Assembly (NCBI RefSeq): GCF_003096095.1
Contig: NZ_CP015453.1
Coordinates: forward strand, 1,302,001 to 1,366,000
Length of the DNA: 64,000 bases
Direction of reading: 5' to 3'
Source: Dietzia psychralcaliphila
GTDB lineage: Bacteria > Actinomycetota > Actinomycetes > Mycobacteriales > Mycobacteriaceae
Position 1 is the first letter of the stretch, and the number at the start of each line of letters is the position of its first letter. The position numbers and the translations under genes were made by a program. Positions 34,725-43,103 of the stretch are shown here, piece after piece. The notes under the pieces were generated by a model. It searched no databases, was not told the origin of the DNA, and was given only the letters and a program-made list of their open reading frames with translations.

Positions 34725-37516
34725 GCCACCCCGGGATCCGTCGTGGGCTCGGGCGCCGCCATGACGTCGTCGATCTTGTACAGGCGGGCCGCCTCGAGCA
34801 GGGTGCGCTTCTCGATGCTGCCCTCGCGGACCAGTCCGGCGAGGACCGCGACGATGATCGACTCGGCGTCGGTGTTGAAGAAGCGACGGGCGGCTGGACG
34901 GGTGTCGGAGAACCCGAATCCGTCGGTGCCCAGGACGGTGAAGTCACCGGGGACCCATCCGCGGATCTGGTCCGGCACCGCCTTCTGGAAATCGCTCACG
35001 GCCACCTTCGGTCCCTCGCTGCCTTCGAGAGACGCGGTGACGAACGGGGTCCGGGCCTGCTGATCCGGGTGCCGGAGCTCGTGACGTTCACACTCGTAAC
35101 CGTCCCGGGCCAGTTCGTTCCATGAGGTGGCCGACCACAGATCCGCGGCCACGTCCCACTGCTCGGCCAGGGTTTTCTGCGCTTCGGCGGCCGCGTACAT
35201 CGCGACACCCGAGGCGAGAATCGAGGCCTTGTGCGAGCCCTTCTCGGCCTTGCGGAAGAGGTATAACCCCCGGAGTAGGGCGTCGGCGTCCAGATCTTCG
35301 GGCTCCGGCGGCTGCGGGACGGGCTCGTTATAGAGGGTGATGTAGTACGAGACGTTGCGGTCGACCCCGTCGGTGTCGTTCTCATGCGCGGCGCCCGGTC
35401 CGTACATCCGCTCGATGCCCGCGCGCATGATGTGAGCGAGCTCGAAACCCCATGCGGGGTCGTACGAGATGATCCCCGGGTTGGTCGCGGCGAGAAGCGG
35501 TGAATGGCCGTCCATGTGCTGCAGTCCCTCACCGGTGAGGGTGGTTCGGCCGGCGGTGGCGCCGAGCAGGAACCCGCGGGCGAGCTGGTCGGAGGCCGCC
35601 CAGATAGCGTCGCCGGTGCGCTGGAAACCGAACATCGAATAGAAGATGTACAGCGGGATCATGGGCTCACCGTGGGTCGCATACGCGGTGCCGGCGGCGG
35701 TGAACTCGGCCACCGACCCGGCCTCGCTGATCCCCTCGTGCATGATCTGGCCCGTCTTGGACTCCTTGTAGCTGAGCATCAGGTCGTGGTCGACGGAGGT
35801 GTAGTTCTGCCCGTGCGGGTTGTAGATCTTCAGGGTCGGGAACCACGAGTCCATCCCGAAGGTCCGCGCCTCGTCCGGGATGATCGGGACCAGACGATCG
35901 CGTAGGGACTCGTCCCGCATGAGCTCCTTGCAGGTGCGGACCAGGGCCATCGTGGTGGCGACCGACTGCTTTCCCGAGCCCTTGCGCAACGAGGCGAGGG
36001 AGTCGATGTCCGGAACGGAGAGCGGGGTGAAGGTCTGCCGCCGCTCGGGCACGTGCCCGCCCAGCGCGATCCTCCGCTCCAACATGTAGCGGATCTCCGG
36101 CGAGTTGGGCCCCGGGTTGTAGTACGGAGGCAGCGTCGGGTCCGCCTCCAGTTCCTCGTCCGTGATGGGGATGAGCTGCTTGTCGCGGAACAGCTTGAGG
36201 TCGTCCAGCGTCAGCTTCTTCATCTGGTGCGCGGCGTTGCGTCCCTCGAAGTTCTGGCCCAGACCGAAACCCTTGACCGTGTGCGCGAGGATCACCGTGG
36301 GTTGCCCGGTGTGCTCGAGCGCAGCCTTGTACGCGGCGTGGATCTTCCGGTAGTCGTGCCCGCCGCGGCGCAGGGCCCAGATCTCGTCGTCGGTCATGTC
36401 CTCGACCAACTTGGCGGTCCGCGGGTCACGACCGAAGAAGTGCTCGCGGATCCAGGCGCCGTCATTGGCTCGGAACGTCTGGTAGTCGCCGTCGGAGACG
36501 GAGTTCATGAGCGAGACGAGCGCGCCCTCGGTGTCCTTGTCGAACAGCGCGTCCCACTCTCGGCCCCACACCACCTTGATGACGTTCCATCCGGCGCCCC
36601 TGAAGTACGACTCCAGCTCCTGGACGATCTGCCCGTTGCCGCGGACCGGGCCGTCGAGGCGCTGGAGGTTGCAGTTGATGACGAAGGTCAGGTTGTCGAG
36701 CGCGTCGTTCGCGGCAACCTGCAGGGCTCCGCGCGAGTCGACCTCGTCCATCTCGCCGTCGCCGAGGAACGCCCACACGTGCTGCTGGGAGGTGTCCTTG
36801 ATCCCGCGGTTGTGCAGGTAACGGTTGAATCGGGCCTGGTAGATGGCGTTCATGGGCCCGAGGCCCATCGACACTGTGGGGAACTCCCAGAACTCGGGTA
36901 GGCAGCGGGGATGGGGGTAAGAGGGGAGCGAACGCCCCGGGTGGCTCTTCTCCTGCCGGAATCCGTCGAGGTCGTGCTCGCGGAGGCGGCCCTCGAGATA
37001 GGCGCGGGCGTACATGCCGGGCGAGGCGTGCCCCTGGAAGAAGATGTGGTCACCACCCCCGGGGTGGTCCTTCCCGCGGAAGAAGTGGTTGTAGCCGACC
37101 TCGTACAGCGGCGCCGCGCCCGCGTAGGTGGAGATGTGTCCACCCACACCGATGCCGGGCCGCTGGGCGCGGTGGACCATGATGGCCGCGTTCCAGCGGA
37201 TCCAGCGCCGGTAGGTGCGCTCCACGGACTCGTCGCCCGGGAAGTCCGGTTCGAGGCTGGTGGGGATGGTGTTGACGTAGTCCGACGAGGTGAGGGCCGG
37301 AAGGGGAACGCGCTGCTTCGAGGCGCGTTCGAGAAGTCTGAGCATGAGATAGCGTGCCCGCTCGGGGCCTGCCTCGGCGAGCATGCCGTCGAGGGAGTCC
37401 ATCCACTCCTGAGTCTCCTCGGGGTCCGAATCCGCGAGGTAGGACGCGACCCCCTCCCGGAGGACCGGCACATTGGTGGGTGCGGAACCATCCCTGGTAC
37501 CTACGGTCTCGGTCAT
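34721..37516 (-). CDS. aceE: Pyruvate dehydrogenase E1 component (homodimeric type)
   Basis: Thiamine-diphosphate enzyme that decarboxylates pyruvate in the pyruvate dehydrogenase complex, supplying acetyl-CoA. The 931-aa protein has the TPP/Mg motif GDGEMDE...INCNLQ, the [17 protein letters not shown] segment and a transketolase C-terminal domain ([21 protein letters not shown]). ATG at 37516 is supported by GAGGA 9 bases upstream; a GTG at 37531 covers that ribosome site. A TATACG -10 lies at 37542-37547 on the minus strand. Coupled to mabR downstream, linking acetyl-CoA production with fatty-acid synthesis. Confidence 0.96.
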   Translation of the reverse strand: MTETVGTRDGSAPTNVPVLREGVASYLADSDPEETQEWMDSLDGMLAEAGPERARYLMLRLLERASKQRVPLPALTSSDYVNTIPTSLEPDFPGDESVERTYRRWIRWNAAIMVHRAQRPGIGVGGHISTYAGAAPLYEVGYNHFFRGKDHPGGGDHIFFQGHASPGMYARAYLEGRLREHDLDGFRQEKSHPGRSLPSYPHPRCLPEFWEFPTVSMGLGPMNAIYQARFNRYLHNRGIKDTSQQHVWAFLGDGEMDEVDSRGALQVAANDALDNLTFVINCNLQRLDGPVRGNGQIVQELESYFRGAGWNVIKVVWGREWDALFDKDTEGALVSLMNSVSDGDYQTFRANDGAWIREHFFGRDPRTAKLVEDMTDDEIWALRRGGHDYRKIHAAYKAALEHTGQPTVILAHTVKGFGLGQNFEGRNAAHQMKKLTLDDLKLFRDKQLIPITDEELEADPTLPPYYNPGPNSPEIRYMLERRIALGGHVPERRQTFTPLSVPDIDSLASLRKGSGKQSVATTMALVRTCKELMRDESLRDRLVPIIPDEARTFGMDSWFPTLKIYNPHGQNYTSVDHDLMLSYKESKTGQIMHEGISEAGSVAEFTAAGTAYATHGEPMIPLYIFYSMFGFQRTGDAIWAASDQLARGFLLGATAGRTTLTGEGLQHMDGHSPLLAATNPGIISYDPAWGFELAHIMRAGIERMYGPGAAHENDTDGVDRNVSYYITLYNEPVPQPPEPEDLDADALLRGLYLFRKAEKGSHKASILASGVAMYAAAEAQKTLAEQWDVAADLWSATSWNELARDGYECERHELRHPDQQARTPFVTASLEGSEGPKVAVSDFQKAVPDQIRGWVPGDFTVLGTDGFGFSDTRPAARRFFNTDAESIIVAVLAGLVREGSIEKRTLLEAARLYKIDDVMAAPEPTTDPGVA

Positions 37517-37826
37517 GCGTCTCGTCCTCACTTCTGCGATACGTATAGCGGCAACCCGGTGGGGTCACCGCACATGTCGGGGTGCAGTGTCCGGTCGACC
37601 TCGCGCGCCGCGGGTGTGTGGCGGATCGCGAGGTCGACCGGCCACGAGCCGTCGTCGGCCCATGACTTCTTCTGATTGTGCCCCATAGCGTGATGCGCGA
37701 CACGGGGCTGCGGCGCGACCGCCGAAATAGGCGGTAGTCGTTTCCCGTGGGAGGGTGCGCGGGTAGTGTTCCTGGTCAGCGAAAGACCAAGACGAACAAA
37801 GTCGGATACGAGGGAGGAACACCACG
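37517..37826. promoter_or_regulatory. Divergent aceE/DUF3052 control region with a 15-bp inverted repeat
   Basis: No gene lies in these 310 bases. A minus-strand -10 TATACG (37542-37547) serves aceE, and a plus-strand TAGTGT (37764-37769) serves the DUF3052 gene with a leader of about 50 nt and GGGAGGAA. Between them is a perfect inverted repeat, CCGGTCGACCTCGCG at 37591-37605 with its complement at 37627-37641, separated by 21 bases. It lies upstream of the aceE promoter, where an activator or repressor could bind. Confidence 0.6.
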
Positions 37827-38261
37827 GTGGTCGCCGCGGCGAACCAGCAGGACGGGTCGGATCAGATTGCTGGTCAGCTCGAACTGACGAAGGACATGCT
37901 CGTTCAGGAGGTCGGATGGGATTCCGACTGTGACGAGGCGATCAGTGAGGCCGTCGAGGATGCCGTCGGGTCGGAGCTGCTGGAGGAGGACACCGACGAG
38001 ATCGTTGACGCGGTCCTGCTCTGGTGGCGTGCCGGCGACGGCGACCTGGTGGACAGGCTCATGGACGTCGTGACCCCGTTGGCGGAAGAGGGTTCCGTGT
38101 GGGTCCTCACCCCCAAGACGGGGAACGACGGTCATGTGGAGCCCTCGGTCATCGCGGAGTCGGCACAGACGGCCGGGATGCTCCAGACCCGTACCGCGGC
38201 TCTGGGGGACTGGGCGGGGAGCCGCCTGGCGCTGCGCAAGAACAGCATTCCGCGTAAGTGA
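37827..38261 (+). CDS. DUF3052 family protein
   Basis: 144-aa acidic cytoplasmic protein of the actinobacterial DUF3052 family, divergent from aceE as in mycobacteria. Recognisable parts are LELTKDMLVQEVGWDSDCDEAISEAVEDAVG, an acidic stretch EEDTDEIVDAVLLWWRAGDGDLVD and a C-terminal basic tail. Function not established. GTG at 37827 follows GGGAGGAAC at good spacing. A 12-bp hairpin at 38326-38356 follows the gene and may terminate it just before tRNA-Val. Confidence 0.85.
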   Translation: MVAAANQQDGSDQIAGQLELTKDMLVQEVGWDSDCDEAISEAVEDAVGSELLEEDTDEIVDAVLLWWRAGDGDLVDRLMDVVTPLAEEGSVWVLTPKTGNDGHVEPSVIAESAQTAGMLQTRTAALGDWAGSRLALRKNSIPRK

Positions 38262-38325
38262 CCGTCGCCCCGGGGATGCTCGGCCGCCCGGCGGCCGAGC
38301 TTCCTTGAGGGTGCGATGATCCGAC

Positions 38326-38356
38326 GAACACCGGCGCGCTGATAGCGCCGGTGTTC
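38326..38356 (+). terminator. Hairpin between the DUF3052 gene and the first tRNA-Val
   Basis: GAACACCGGCGC (38326-38337) pairs perfectly with 38345-38356, loop of 7. It ends 2 bases before the mature tRNA 5' end. No U tract follows, so it may end the upstream transcript weakly or act in tRNA 5' processing. Confidence 0.5.
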
Positions 38357-38358
38357 CC

Positions 38359-38431
38359 GCGCGCGTAGCTCAGCGGTGAGAGCTCTGGTCTTACACACCA
38401 GCGGTCGGGGGTTCGATTCCCTCCGCGCGCA
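38359..38431 (+). tRNA. tRNA-Val (TAC), copy 1
   Basis: 73-nt cloverleaf: acceptor GCGCGCG/CGCGCGC, D arm GCTC...GAGC with loop AGCGGTGA, anticodon stem CTGGT/ACCAG with loop CTTACAC (TAC), T loop TTCGATT, discriminator A. CCA follows in the genomic sequence. It differs from copy 2 at a single D-loop base. Confidence 0.97.
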
Positions 38432-38493
38432 CCATTTGAGCAGGCTGGACCTGGTTTGTGTCCGGGGCCTGCCGCACTTCCTGCGGCCGCTCG

Positions 38494-39663
38494 TCAGCGA
38501 GCCGGTCCGAGGAGCACGACCCCGCCGGACACCGCCTGCGCGGGACCCGGCAGCGGGACACGGTAGGGACGCCGGTCCTCGCCGGCGTACGGGGCAACCC
38601 GGTGACCGCCGCCCCAGGCCCACAGGTTTCCCGTCCGGTCGATCCCGTAGGACGCGGCCTCGGAGGCGCCGATCCAGTCCATCGGGGGCACATCGACCAC
38701 CTGCTGCGGCGAGGCGGTCGAGCTGTCCTCGGTCTCTCCGTCGCCGAGCACCCCGGAGACGGTGCGGCCCCAGGCCCAGACACGTCCCCCGGTGTCCCGG
38801 GCGAGCGCGAAGTCGTGCCCGCCGGCCACCTGGACGATATCGGTCAGCCCCTCGACCAGGACTGCCCGCGGGCTCTGGCCGCCCCGCGGTTCGACCCCCA
38901 GGAGTCCGTGGACGTTGTTACCCCACGCGCACACCTCTCCGGTGCTGGTGGCGATGACGGCGGCCCCACCCGGGTTGGCCACGCTGACGGCGCCGGGCAC
39001 GTCCCGGATCGTGCGGACCCGCGTTCCGTCCGGCTCACCGATGACCTGGGTGAGGTTGATCCCCCACCCCTGGAGTCGGCCGTCGGAGCGCAGCGCCAGA
39101 ACGTTGAGCTGACCGTCGGCCACCTCGATCACGTTCTCGACGTCGGGGACGGGGCTCGGGGTGGGCTGGTCGCGCTCGGCCCCGCGGACGCCCCCGCTCG
39201 CGATGAACGAATCGCCCCATGCGGTGACGGATCCGTCGGAGTGGGTGGTCAGGAATGCTCCGCCGACCGCCGCCACGGAGGTGGCATCCCGGACGCCGGG
39301 CACCTTCTGTGGCAGTGCAGCCGCGGGTCCGGCGGACGTGCCGGCAAGGAGTCCCCGGTGATCCTCTCCGACCACCGAGACGGTGCCGTCCGGGTGGACC
39401 GCGGCGAGCGCGGGACCCGCATCCGCCACGGAGACGACCTGCTCCCATCCCCGGATCGGGCCCGGTGGGAGCGAACTGCGGACCACGCCGCCGAGGAGCA
39501 CCGCCTGCCCCGCTACCCGCGGTGCAGCGGTGGGCGACGCTGAGGAGTCAGGGCACTGGGGGGCGGTCATCACGGCGCGGTCGGCGGCGCTGCACGCGGT
39601 CGCGCCGGTCAGTGCCAGCGAGAGCGCGACGGCCGAGCCGACAGCCCGACGGCGTTTCGTCAT
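38494..39663 (-). CDS. RCC1-repeat (beta-propeller) lipoprotein
   Basis: 389 aa. N-terminal MTKRRRAVGS, hydrophobic core AVALSLALTG and a lipobox-like ATAC place Cys24 as the lipidated residue. The rest consists of RCC1/BNR-type repeats of about 50 residues: VTAWGDSFIASGG, LQGWGINLTQV, VCAWGNNVHGLLG, VWAWGRTVSGVLGDG, LWAWGGGHRV, which would fold as a seven-bladed propeller on the outer face of the membrane. ATG at 39663; an in-frame extension to 39741 is not needed. It lies alone on the minus strand between two tRNA-Val genes. Binding partner unknown. Confidence 0.83.
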   Translation of the reverse strand: MTKRRRAVGSAVALSLALTGATACSAADRAVMTAPQCPDSSASPTAAPRVAGQAVLLGGVVRSSLPPGPIRGWEQVVSVADAGPALAAVHPDGTVSVVGEDHRGLLAGTSAGPAAALPQKVPGVRDATSVAAVGGAFLTTHSDGSVTAWGDSFIASGGVRGAERDQPTPSPVPDVENVIEVADGQLNVLALRSDGRLQGWGINLTQVIGEPDGTRVRTIRDVPGAVSVANPGGAAVIATSTGEVCAWGNNVHGLLGVEPRGGQSPRAVLVEGLTDIVQVAGGHDFALARDTGGRVWAWGRTVSGVLGDGETEDSSTASPQQVVDVPPMDWIGASEAASYGIDRTGNLWAWGGGHRVAPYAGEDRRPYRVPLPGPAQAVSGGVVLLGPAR

Positions 39664-39832
39664 GATCGGATTCTGCGGCGTTGTCGGACTGTTGTCCAGA
39701 GTTACCCCGTCGGCGGTGTCGTGGAGCAACTCCGGGGGCACTCAGCCCGCTTGGAGGACCTGGGCATTCGATCACTCCGGCCGGTGGGATAACCTGTCGC
39801 ACGCCGTCGTGGTCTGTCGCGGCGGTGTTCTC

Positions 39833-39905
39833 GCGCGCGTAGCTCAGCGGTTAGAGCTCTGGTCTTACACACCAGCGGTCGGGGGTTCGATTCCCTCCGC
39901 GCGCA
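39833..39905 (+). tRNA. tRNA-Val (TAC), copy 2
   Basis: Identical to copy 1 except T in place of G in the D loop (AGCGGTTA). CCA is not encoded; CTC follows. The next gene's ATG begins at 39909, only 3 bases after the discriminator base. The 14 bases upstream match copy 1 at 12 positions, so the duplication includes flanking DNA. Confidence 0.97.
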
Positions 39906-39908
39906 CTC

Positions 39909-40946
39909 ATGAACAGTTATCGGCTCCGAGCACTCGGTACGGCGTTGGGCTTCGCCGCGGATGCCGTGCTCGCTGACCCCGCCCGATGGCATCCCGTGGC
40001 GGGTTTCGGGGTCTGCGCGTCGGCGCTGGAGCAGGTGCTGCACCCGGACGCCGGGCCGCCCGGCGACACCGTGCCCCACAGCGCCACCAGGACCCGCCTC
40101 CGGGGCGCCGCCTTCACGATGGTGCTAGTCGGCGGAGCGGCGGCGACCGCGGGGGCCGCGGAGATTCTCACCGCCCGGAGGCCCGCCCTGCGGGTGGCCG
40201 TCACCGCGGTGACGGTGTGGTCCTGCCTCGGCGGCACGTCACTGCTCCGGGTCGCGGAACGGCATGCGGTGCTGTTGGAGCGGGGGGACGTGCCCGCGAG
40301 CCGCGAGCTCCTGCCGTGGTTGTGTGGCCGGGATCCGAGTGCGCTCGACGCCGGGGATCTGGCCCGCGCCGTGGTCGAGTCCGTCGCCGAGAACACCTCC
40401 GATGCGGCCGTGGCCACCCTGTTCTGGGCGGCGGTGGCCGGGCCCGCCGGAGCGGCGGCACACCGGGCCGCCAACACCCTCGACGCGATGGTCGGTCACC
40501 GCTCGAGTCGATACGTGGACTTCGGGTGGGCCTCGGCGCGACTCGACGACGTCCTGGGATGGCCCGCCGCGCGACTGGCGGCCGTTCTCACCGCCGTACT
40601 CGCTCCGGCGGTCGGAGGTCAGCCGAGGGATGCACTGAGCACCTGGCGGCGGGACGCCCGGGCGCACCCGAGCCCCAATGCGGGGGTGATAGAAGCGGCG
40701 TGCGCGGGAGCTCTCGGGATCCAGCTGGGCGGGAGGACCCCGTATCCGTACGGAGTGGAGATGCGTCCGCGTCTGGGCCGGGGGCTCGCGCCGCGGCCGG
40801 ACGATGTCCGCAGGGCGATCCGGCTCATGCGGTCAACCCAGTTCGCCACCGCCGCCGGTGCGGTCGCGGCACAGGCACTCGTCGGGACGGCTGCAGCTCG
40901 CGTGTCCCGGCGAGGTCAGGTCCGTAGACGGTCCGCGCGCCGGTGA
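39909..40946 (+). CDS. cobD: Adenosylcobinamide-phosphate synthase CobD/CbiB
   Basis: Integral membrane enzyme that attaches the aminopropanol arm to adenosylcobyric acid in cobalamin synthesis. The 345-aa protein has family blocks ALGFAADAVLADPARWHPVAGFG, the central ARAVVESVAENTSDAAVATLFWAAVAGPAGAAAHRAANTLDAM-type segment with its ENTSD motif, and SPNAGVIEAACAGALGIQLGG. ATG at 39909 starts 3 bases after tRNA-Val copy 2, with no ribosome site other than tRNA sequence. It overlaps the convergent SURF1 gene end by 31 bp. No cobalamin riboswitch is possible in the 3-base gap. Confidence 0.93.
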   Translation: MNSYRLRALGTALGFAADAVLADPARWHPVAGFGVCASALEQVLHPDAGPPGDTVPHSATRTRLRGAAFTMVLVGGAAATAGAAEILTARRPALRVAVTAVTVWSCLGGTSLLRVAERHAVLLERGDVPASRELLPWLCGRDPSALDAGDLARAVVESVAENTSDAAVATLFWAAVAGPAGAAAHRAANTLDAMVGHRSSRYVDFGWASARLDDVLGWPAARLAAVLTAVLAPAVGGQPRDALSTWRRDARAHPSPNAGVIEAACAGALGIQLGGRTPYPYGVEMRPRLGRGLAPRPDDVRRAIRLMRSTQFATAAGAVAAQALVGTAAARVSRRGQVRRRSARR

Positions 40947-41842
40947 GCCCGCCGTAGCTCGGCGTCGTCCCGCTGCCCGTAGCGGGCCCGGAGGGCGCGT
41001 TTGCGGGCGTCGAATGCGGCGTCGTCGGGGTCGACGCCGCCCGCGTTGACGCCGTCCGTGTCGACACCGCCCGTGTCGACGGGTGCGGCCACGTCGTCGT
41101 CCCCCTCGGAGTCCCGGCGTCGGGCCCGGATCTCGGCCCAGGCGAAATAGGCCAGGGCGAGCGGCGCGAGGACACCGAAGGCGAGCCACTGCAGACCGTA
41201 GGAGAGGTACGGGCCGTTCTCTATCCCGGGAATCGGCACAGGGGAGAGCGAACCCGGCTGGTCACCGGTCAGTTGGAGGTAGCCCGCGGGCACCAGCGGG
41301 TGGTCGAGGGTGTCGCCCAGGACCGAGGGGTCGAGGACCCGCACGGCCGGCAGCCCGTCCACCAGGACGGGCTCGGCCTGACCGTTCTCGGCGGCCCGGA
41401 TCCGCGCGGTGATCTCGACCGGGCCCGCCGGCGCTGCGACGTAGTCGGGGACCGTGTTGTTCTCGCCGACGGGTACGTAACCGCGGTTGACCAGGATCTC
41501 CTGCCCGTCGACCGGGTCGAACACCGTCAACACCTGGTAGACCGGTTCGCCGTCGACCGCGCGGAGTCGCAACAGCGCCTCCGCGTCGGGTCGCCACTGA
41601 CCGTCCAGGGTCACCAACCGCCATTCGCGGTCGACAAACGCCTCGGGGCCGTCCACCACCTGCCCGAACGGGGCCGGTGCGGCCTCGATCGATTCGGCCA
41701 GGCGGGTGTTGCGGGTGTCGAGGTCCTCGCTCTTGCCGAGCTGCCACGGGGCCAGCAACGCGAAGCACGCCCAGGCGAACAGCGCCACGGCGAGCAGGCC
41801 GATCAGCCACCCGGGACTCAGAAAGCGCCGCAGACTCCGCAT
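40916..41842 (-). CDS. SURF1-family cytochrome oxidase biogenesis protein
   Basis: 308-aa membrane protein with two transmembrane helices: SPGWLIGLLAVALFAWACFALLA near the N-terminus and YGLQWLAFGVLAPLALAYFAW near 215, enclosing an external SURF1 domain (WQLGKSEDLDTRNTRLAESI, VNRGYVPVG). SURF1 proteins help haem insertion into cytochrome c oxidase. The cytoplasmic tail contains four pentapeptide repeats VDTGG/VDTDG/VNAGG/VDPDD encoded by 15-bp units, then an Arg-rich end. The cobD-SURF1-ptpA order is that of M. tuberculosis Rv2236c-Rv2234. Confidence 0.9.
   Translation of the reverse strand: MRSLRRFLSPGWLIGLLAVALFAWACFALLAPWQLGKSEDLDTRNTRLAESIEAAPAPFGQVVDGPEAFVDREWRLVTLDGQWRPDAEALLRLRAVDGEPVYQVLTVFDPVDGQEILVNRGYVPVGENNTVPDYVAAPAGPVEITARIRAAENGQAEPVLVDGLPAVRVLDPSVLGDTLDHPLVPAGYLQLTGDQPGSLSPVPIPGIENGPYLSYGLQWLAFGVLAPLALAYFAWAEIRARRRDSEGDDDVAAPVDTGGVDTDGVNAGGVDPDDAAFDARKRALRARYGQRDDAELRRAHRRADRLRT
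41024..41083 (-). repeat. Four-unit 15-bp repeat in the SURF1 gene tail
   Basis: On the minus strand four 15-bp units close to GTCGACACGGGCGGT encode VDTGG, VDTDG, VNAGG and VDPDD. Coordinates are approximate by a few bases. The GTCGAC core is shared with the repeat in recO. Confidence 0.7.
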
Positions 41843-41873
41843 GTCCCCAGGGTATCCGCTGCACCCCGACGGG

Positions 41874-42350
41874 CTAAGTCAGGAGGGCACGGACCTCGGC
41901 CACCAGCCCGGGGAGCGCGTCGGCGATCTGGCGACGGGTCCGGGTGAAGCCATCGTGGTCGCCGTAGTAGGGGTCGGCCACGTCCTCGCCGTCCGCCGCG
42001 GGGTCGAACCCCCGGAGGAGTCGGACGCGGTCCTCCTCGACGCCGGCGCCGAGGAGGTGTTCACGGTGCCCGCGGTCGAGAGGCACGACGAGGTCGGCGG
42101 TGTGATCGGCGGTGGACAGTTGCGCCGCCACGTGTGCGCTGTCGTACCCGTGGGCCTCGAGCTCCGCCGCGGCCCGCGGGTCCATGCCGTCCCCCACGTG
42201 CCAGCCGCCGGTGCCCACGCTCGAGACGGTGACCCTGTCCCCGAACCCGGCCCCGGAGAAGGCGTGTCGGGCCATGACCTCGGCCATGGGGGAGCGGCAG
42301 ATGTTGCCCGTACAGACAAAGACCACGTGCACGACCGGGTCACCACTCAT
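41874..42350 (-). CDS. ptpA: Low-molecular-weight protein tyrosine phosphatase PtpA
   Basis: 158-aa phosphatase. The P-loop C-x5-R-S is CTGNICRS, with nucleophile Cys13 and Arg19 near the N-terminus, and the general-acid Asp is in DPYYG near residue 127. The M. tuberculosis orthologue is secreted and acts on host proteins; in a free-living relative the substrates would be bacterial. ATG at 42350 overlaps the end of the HAD gene by 11 bp, so the two are translated together. Confidence 0.93.
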   Translation of the reverse strand: MSGDPVVHVVFVCTGNICRSPMAEVMARHAFSGAGFGDRVTVSSVGTGGWHVGDGMDPRAAAELEAHGYDSAHVAAQLSTADHTADLVVPLDRGHREHLLGAGVEEDRVRLLRGFDPAADGEDVADPYYGDHDGFTRTRRQIADALPGLVAEVRALLT

Positions 42351-43008
42351 GGACGATCCGCTCCAGCTCGGCCGTGTCCGACGGGGACCAGCGGGCGCCG
42401 TCCCACTCTCCAGGGCTGCCGTATCCCCAGCGCACGATCGCCGTGGGGATCCCGTAGCGGGCGGCACCCTCCACGTCGTGCTCGCGGTCGCCGATCATGA
42501 GCACCTGGTCGGTGCCCCCCGCGGTCGCCGGCACCGGGTCCACCCCGAGCGCGGCGAGCGAGTGCGCGATCACGTCGGCCTTGGCCGCCCGCCCGACCCG
42601 CAGGTCCGCGCCGCCGATGAACTCGAACGGGTCGTCGAGCCGGAAGTGCTCCAGGATCCGCTGCGCGGCCTGCTGGTCCTTGCTCGTCGCCACCGCCATC
42701 CGGTAGCCGTGACCGGCCAGCCGCGCCAGCAGTCCGTCCATTCCCTCGTAGACGGCGTTCTCGAGCCAGCCCACGTCGCTGTAGCGCTCGCGGTACGCAC
42801 TCATCGCCCGCTCCAGGTCGGTGCCCCCGAGCCCCAGCGACGCGAGGGTGTCCGGCATGGGAGGGCCGGCGATGGAGCGGATGTCACGTGAGTCGTCCCA
42901 GCGGGCGCCGACGGCGTCCAGCGCGTGGTGGAGCGACCTGGCGATGCCGTCCAACGAGTCGGTGATGGTGCCGTCGAGATCGACGAGGAGGATCGGGCGG
43001 TCGGGCAT
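42340..43008 (-). CDS. HAD-superfamily hydrolase (phosphoglycolate phosphatase-like, PtkA position)
   Basis: 222 aa with motif I DLDGT (nucleophile Asp10, acid Asp12), a cap domain, motif II AVATSKDQ (Ser/Thr), and motif IV MIGDREHDVEGA. By sequence it is a PGP/beta-phosphoglucomutase-type phosphatase. Its M. tuberculosis counterpart in the same place, PtkA, has been described as a tyrosine kinase acting on PtpA; whether this protein does so cannot be judged. GAGAGGATGA precedes the ATG. First gene of the HAD-ptpA-SURF1 run on the minus strand. Confidence 0.88.
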   Translation of the reverse strand: MPDRPILLVDLDGTITDSLDGIARSLHHALDAVGARWDDSRDIRSIAGPPMPDTLASLGLGGTDLERAMSAYRERYSDVGWLENAVYEGMDGLLARLAGHGYRMAVATSKDQQAAQRILEHFRLDDPFEFIGGADLRVGRAAKADVIAHSLAALGVDPVPATAGGTDQVLMIGDREHDVEGAARYGIPTAIVRWGYGSPGEWDGARWSPSDTAELERIVHEW

Positions 43009-43090
43009 ACCGTCATCCTCTCAGACCCCGGCCGGCGTGCGCGGCCACCCGTCGCCGCCGCCTGTCGTCGCCACCCCTGCGCGACCCGCC

Positions 43091-43096
43091 TAGGCT
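43091..43096 (+). promoter_or_regulatory. -10 element for cobC, leaderless start
   Basis: TAGGCT ends 7 bases before the ATG at 43104 and no ribosome site is present. Confidence 0.55.
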
Positions 43097-43103
43097 GCCG
43101 GAT

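Noticed and set aside
38359-39905. An integrative element with attL/attR in the tRNA-Val genes
   Set aside because: No integrase, transposase or phage gene lies between or beside the copies. The arrangement is reported as a direct duplication only.
39833-39909. A cobalamin riboswitch before cobD
   Set aside because: Only three bases separate the tRNA from the start codon, so there is no room for a leader RNA.
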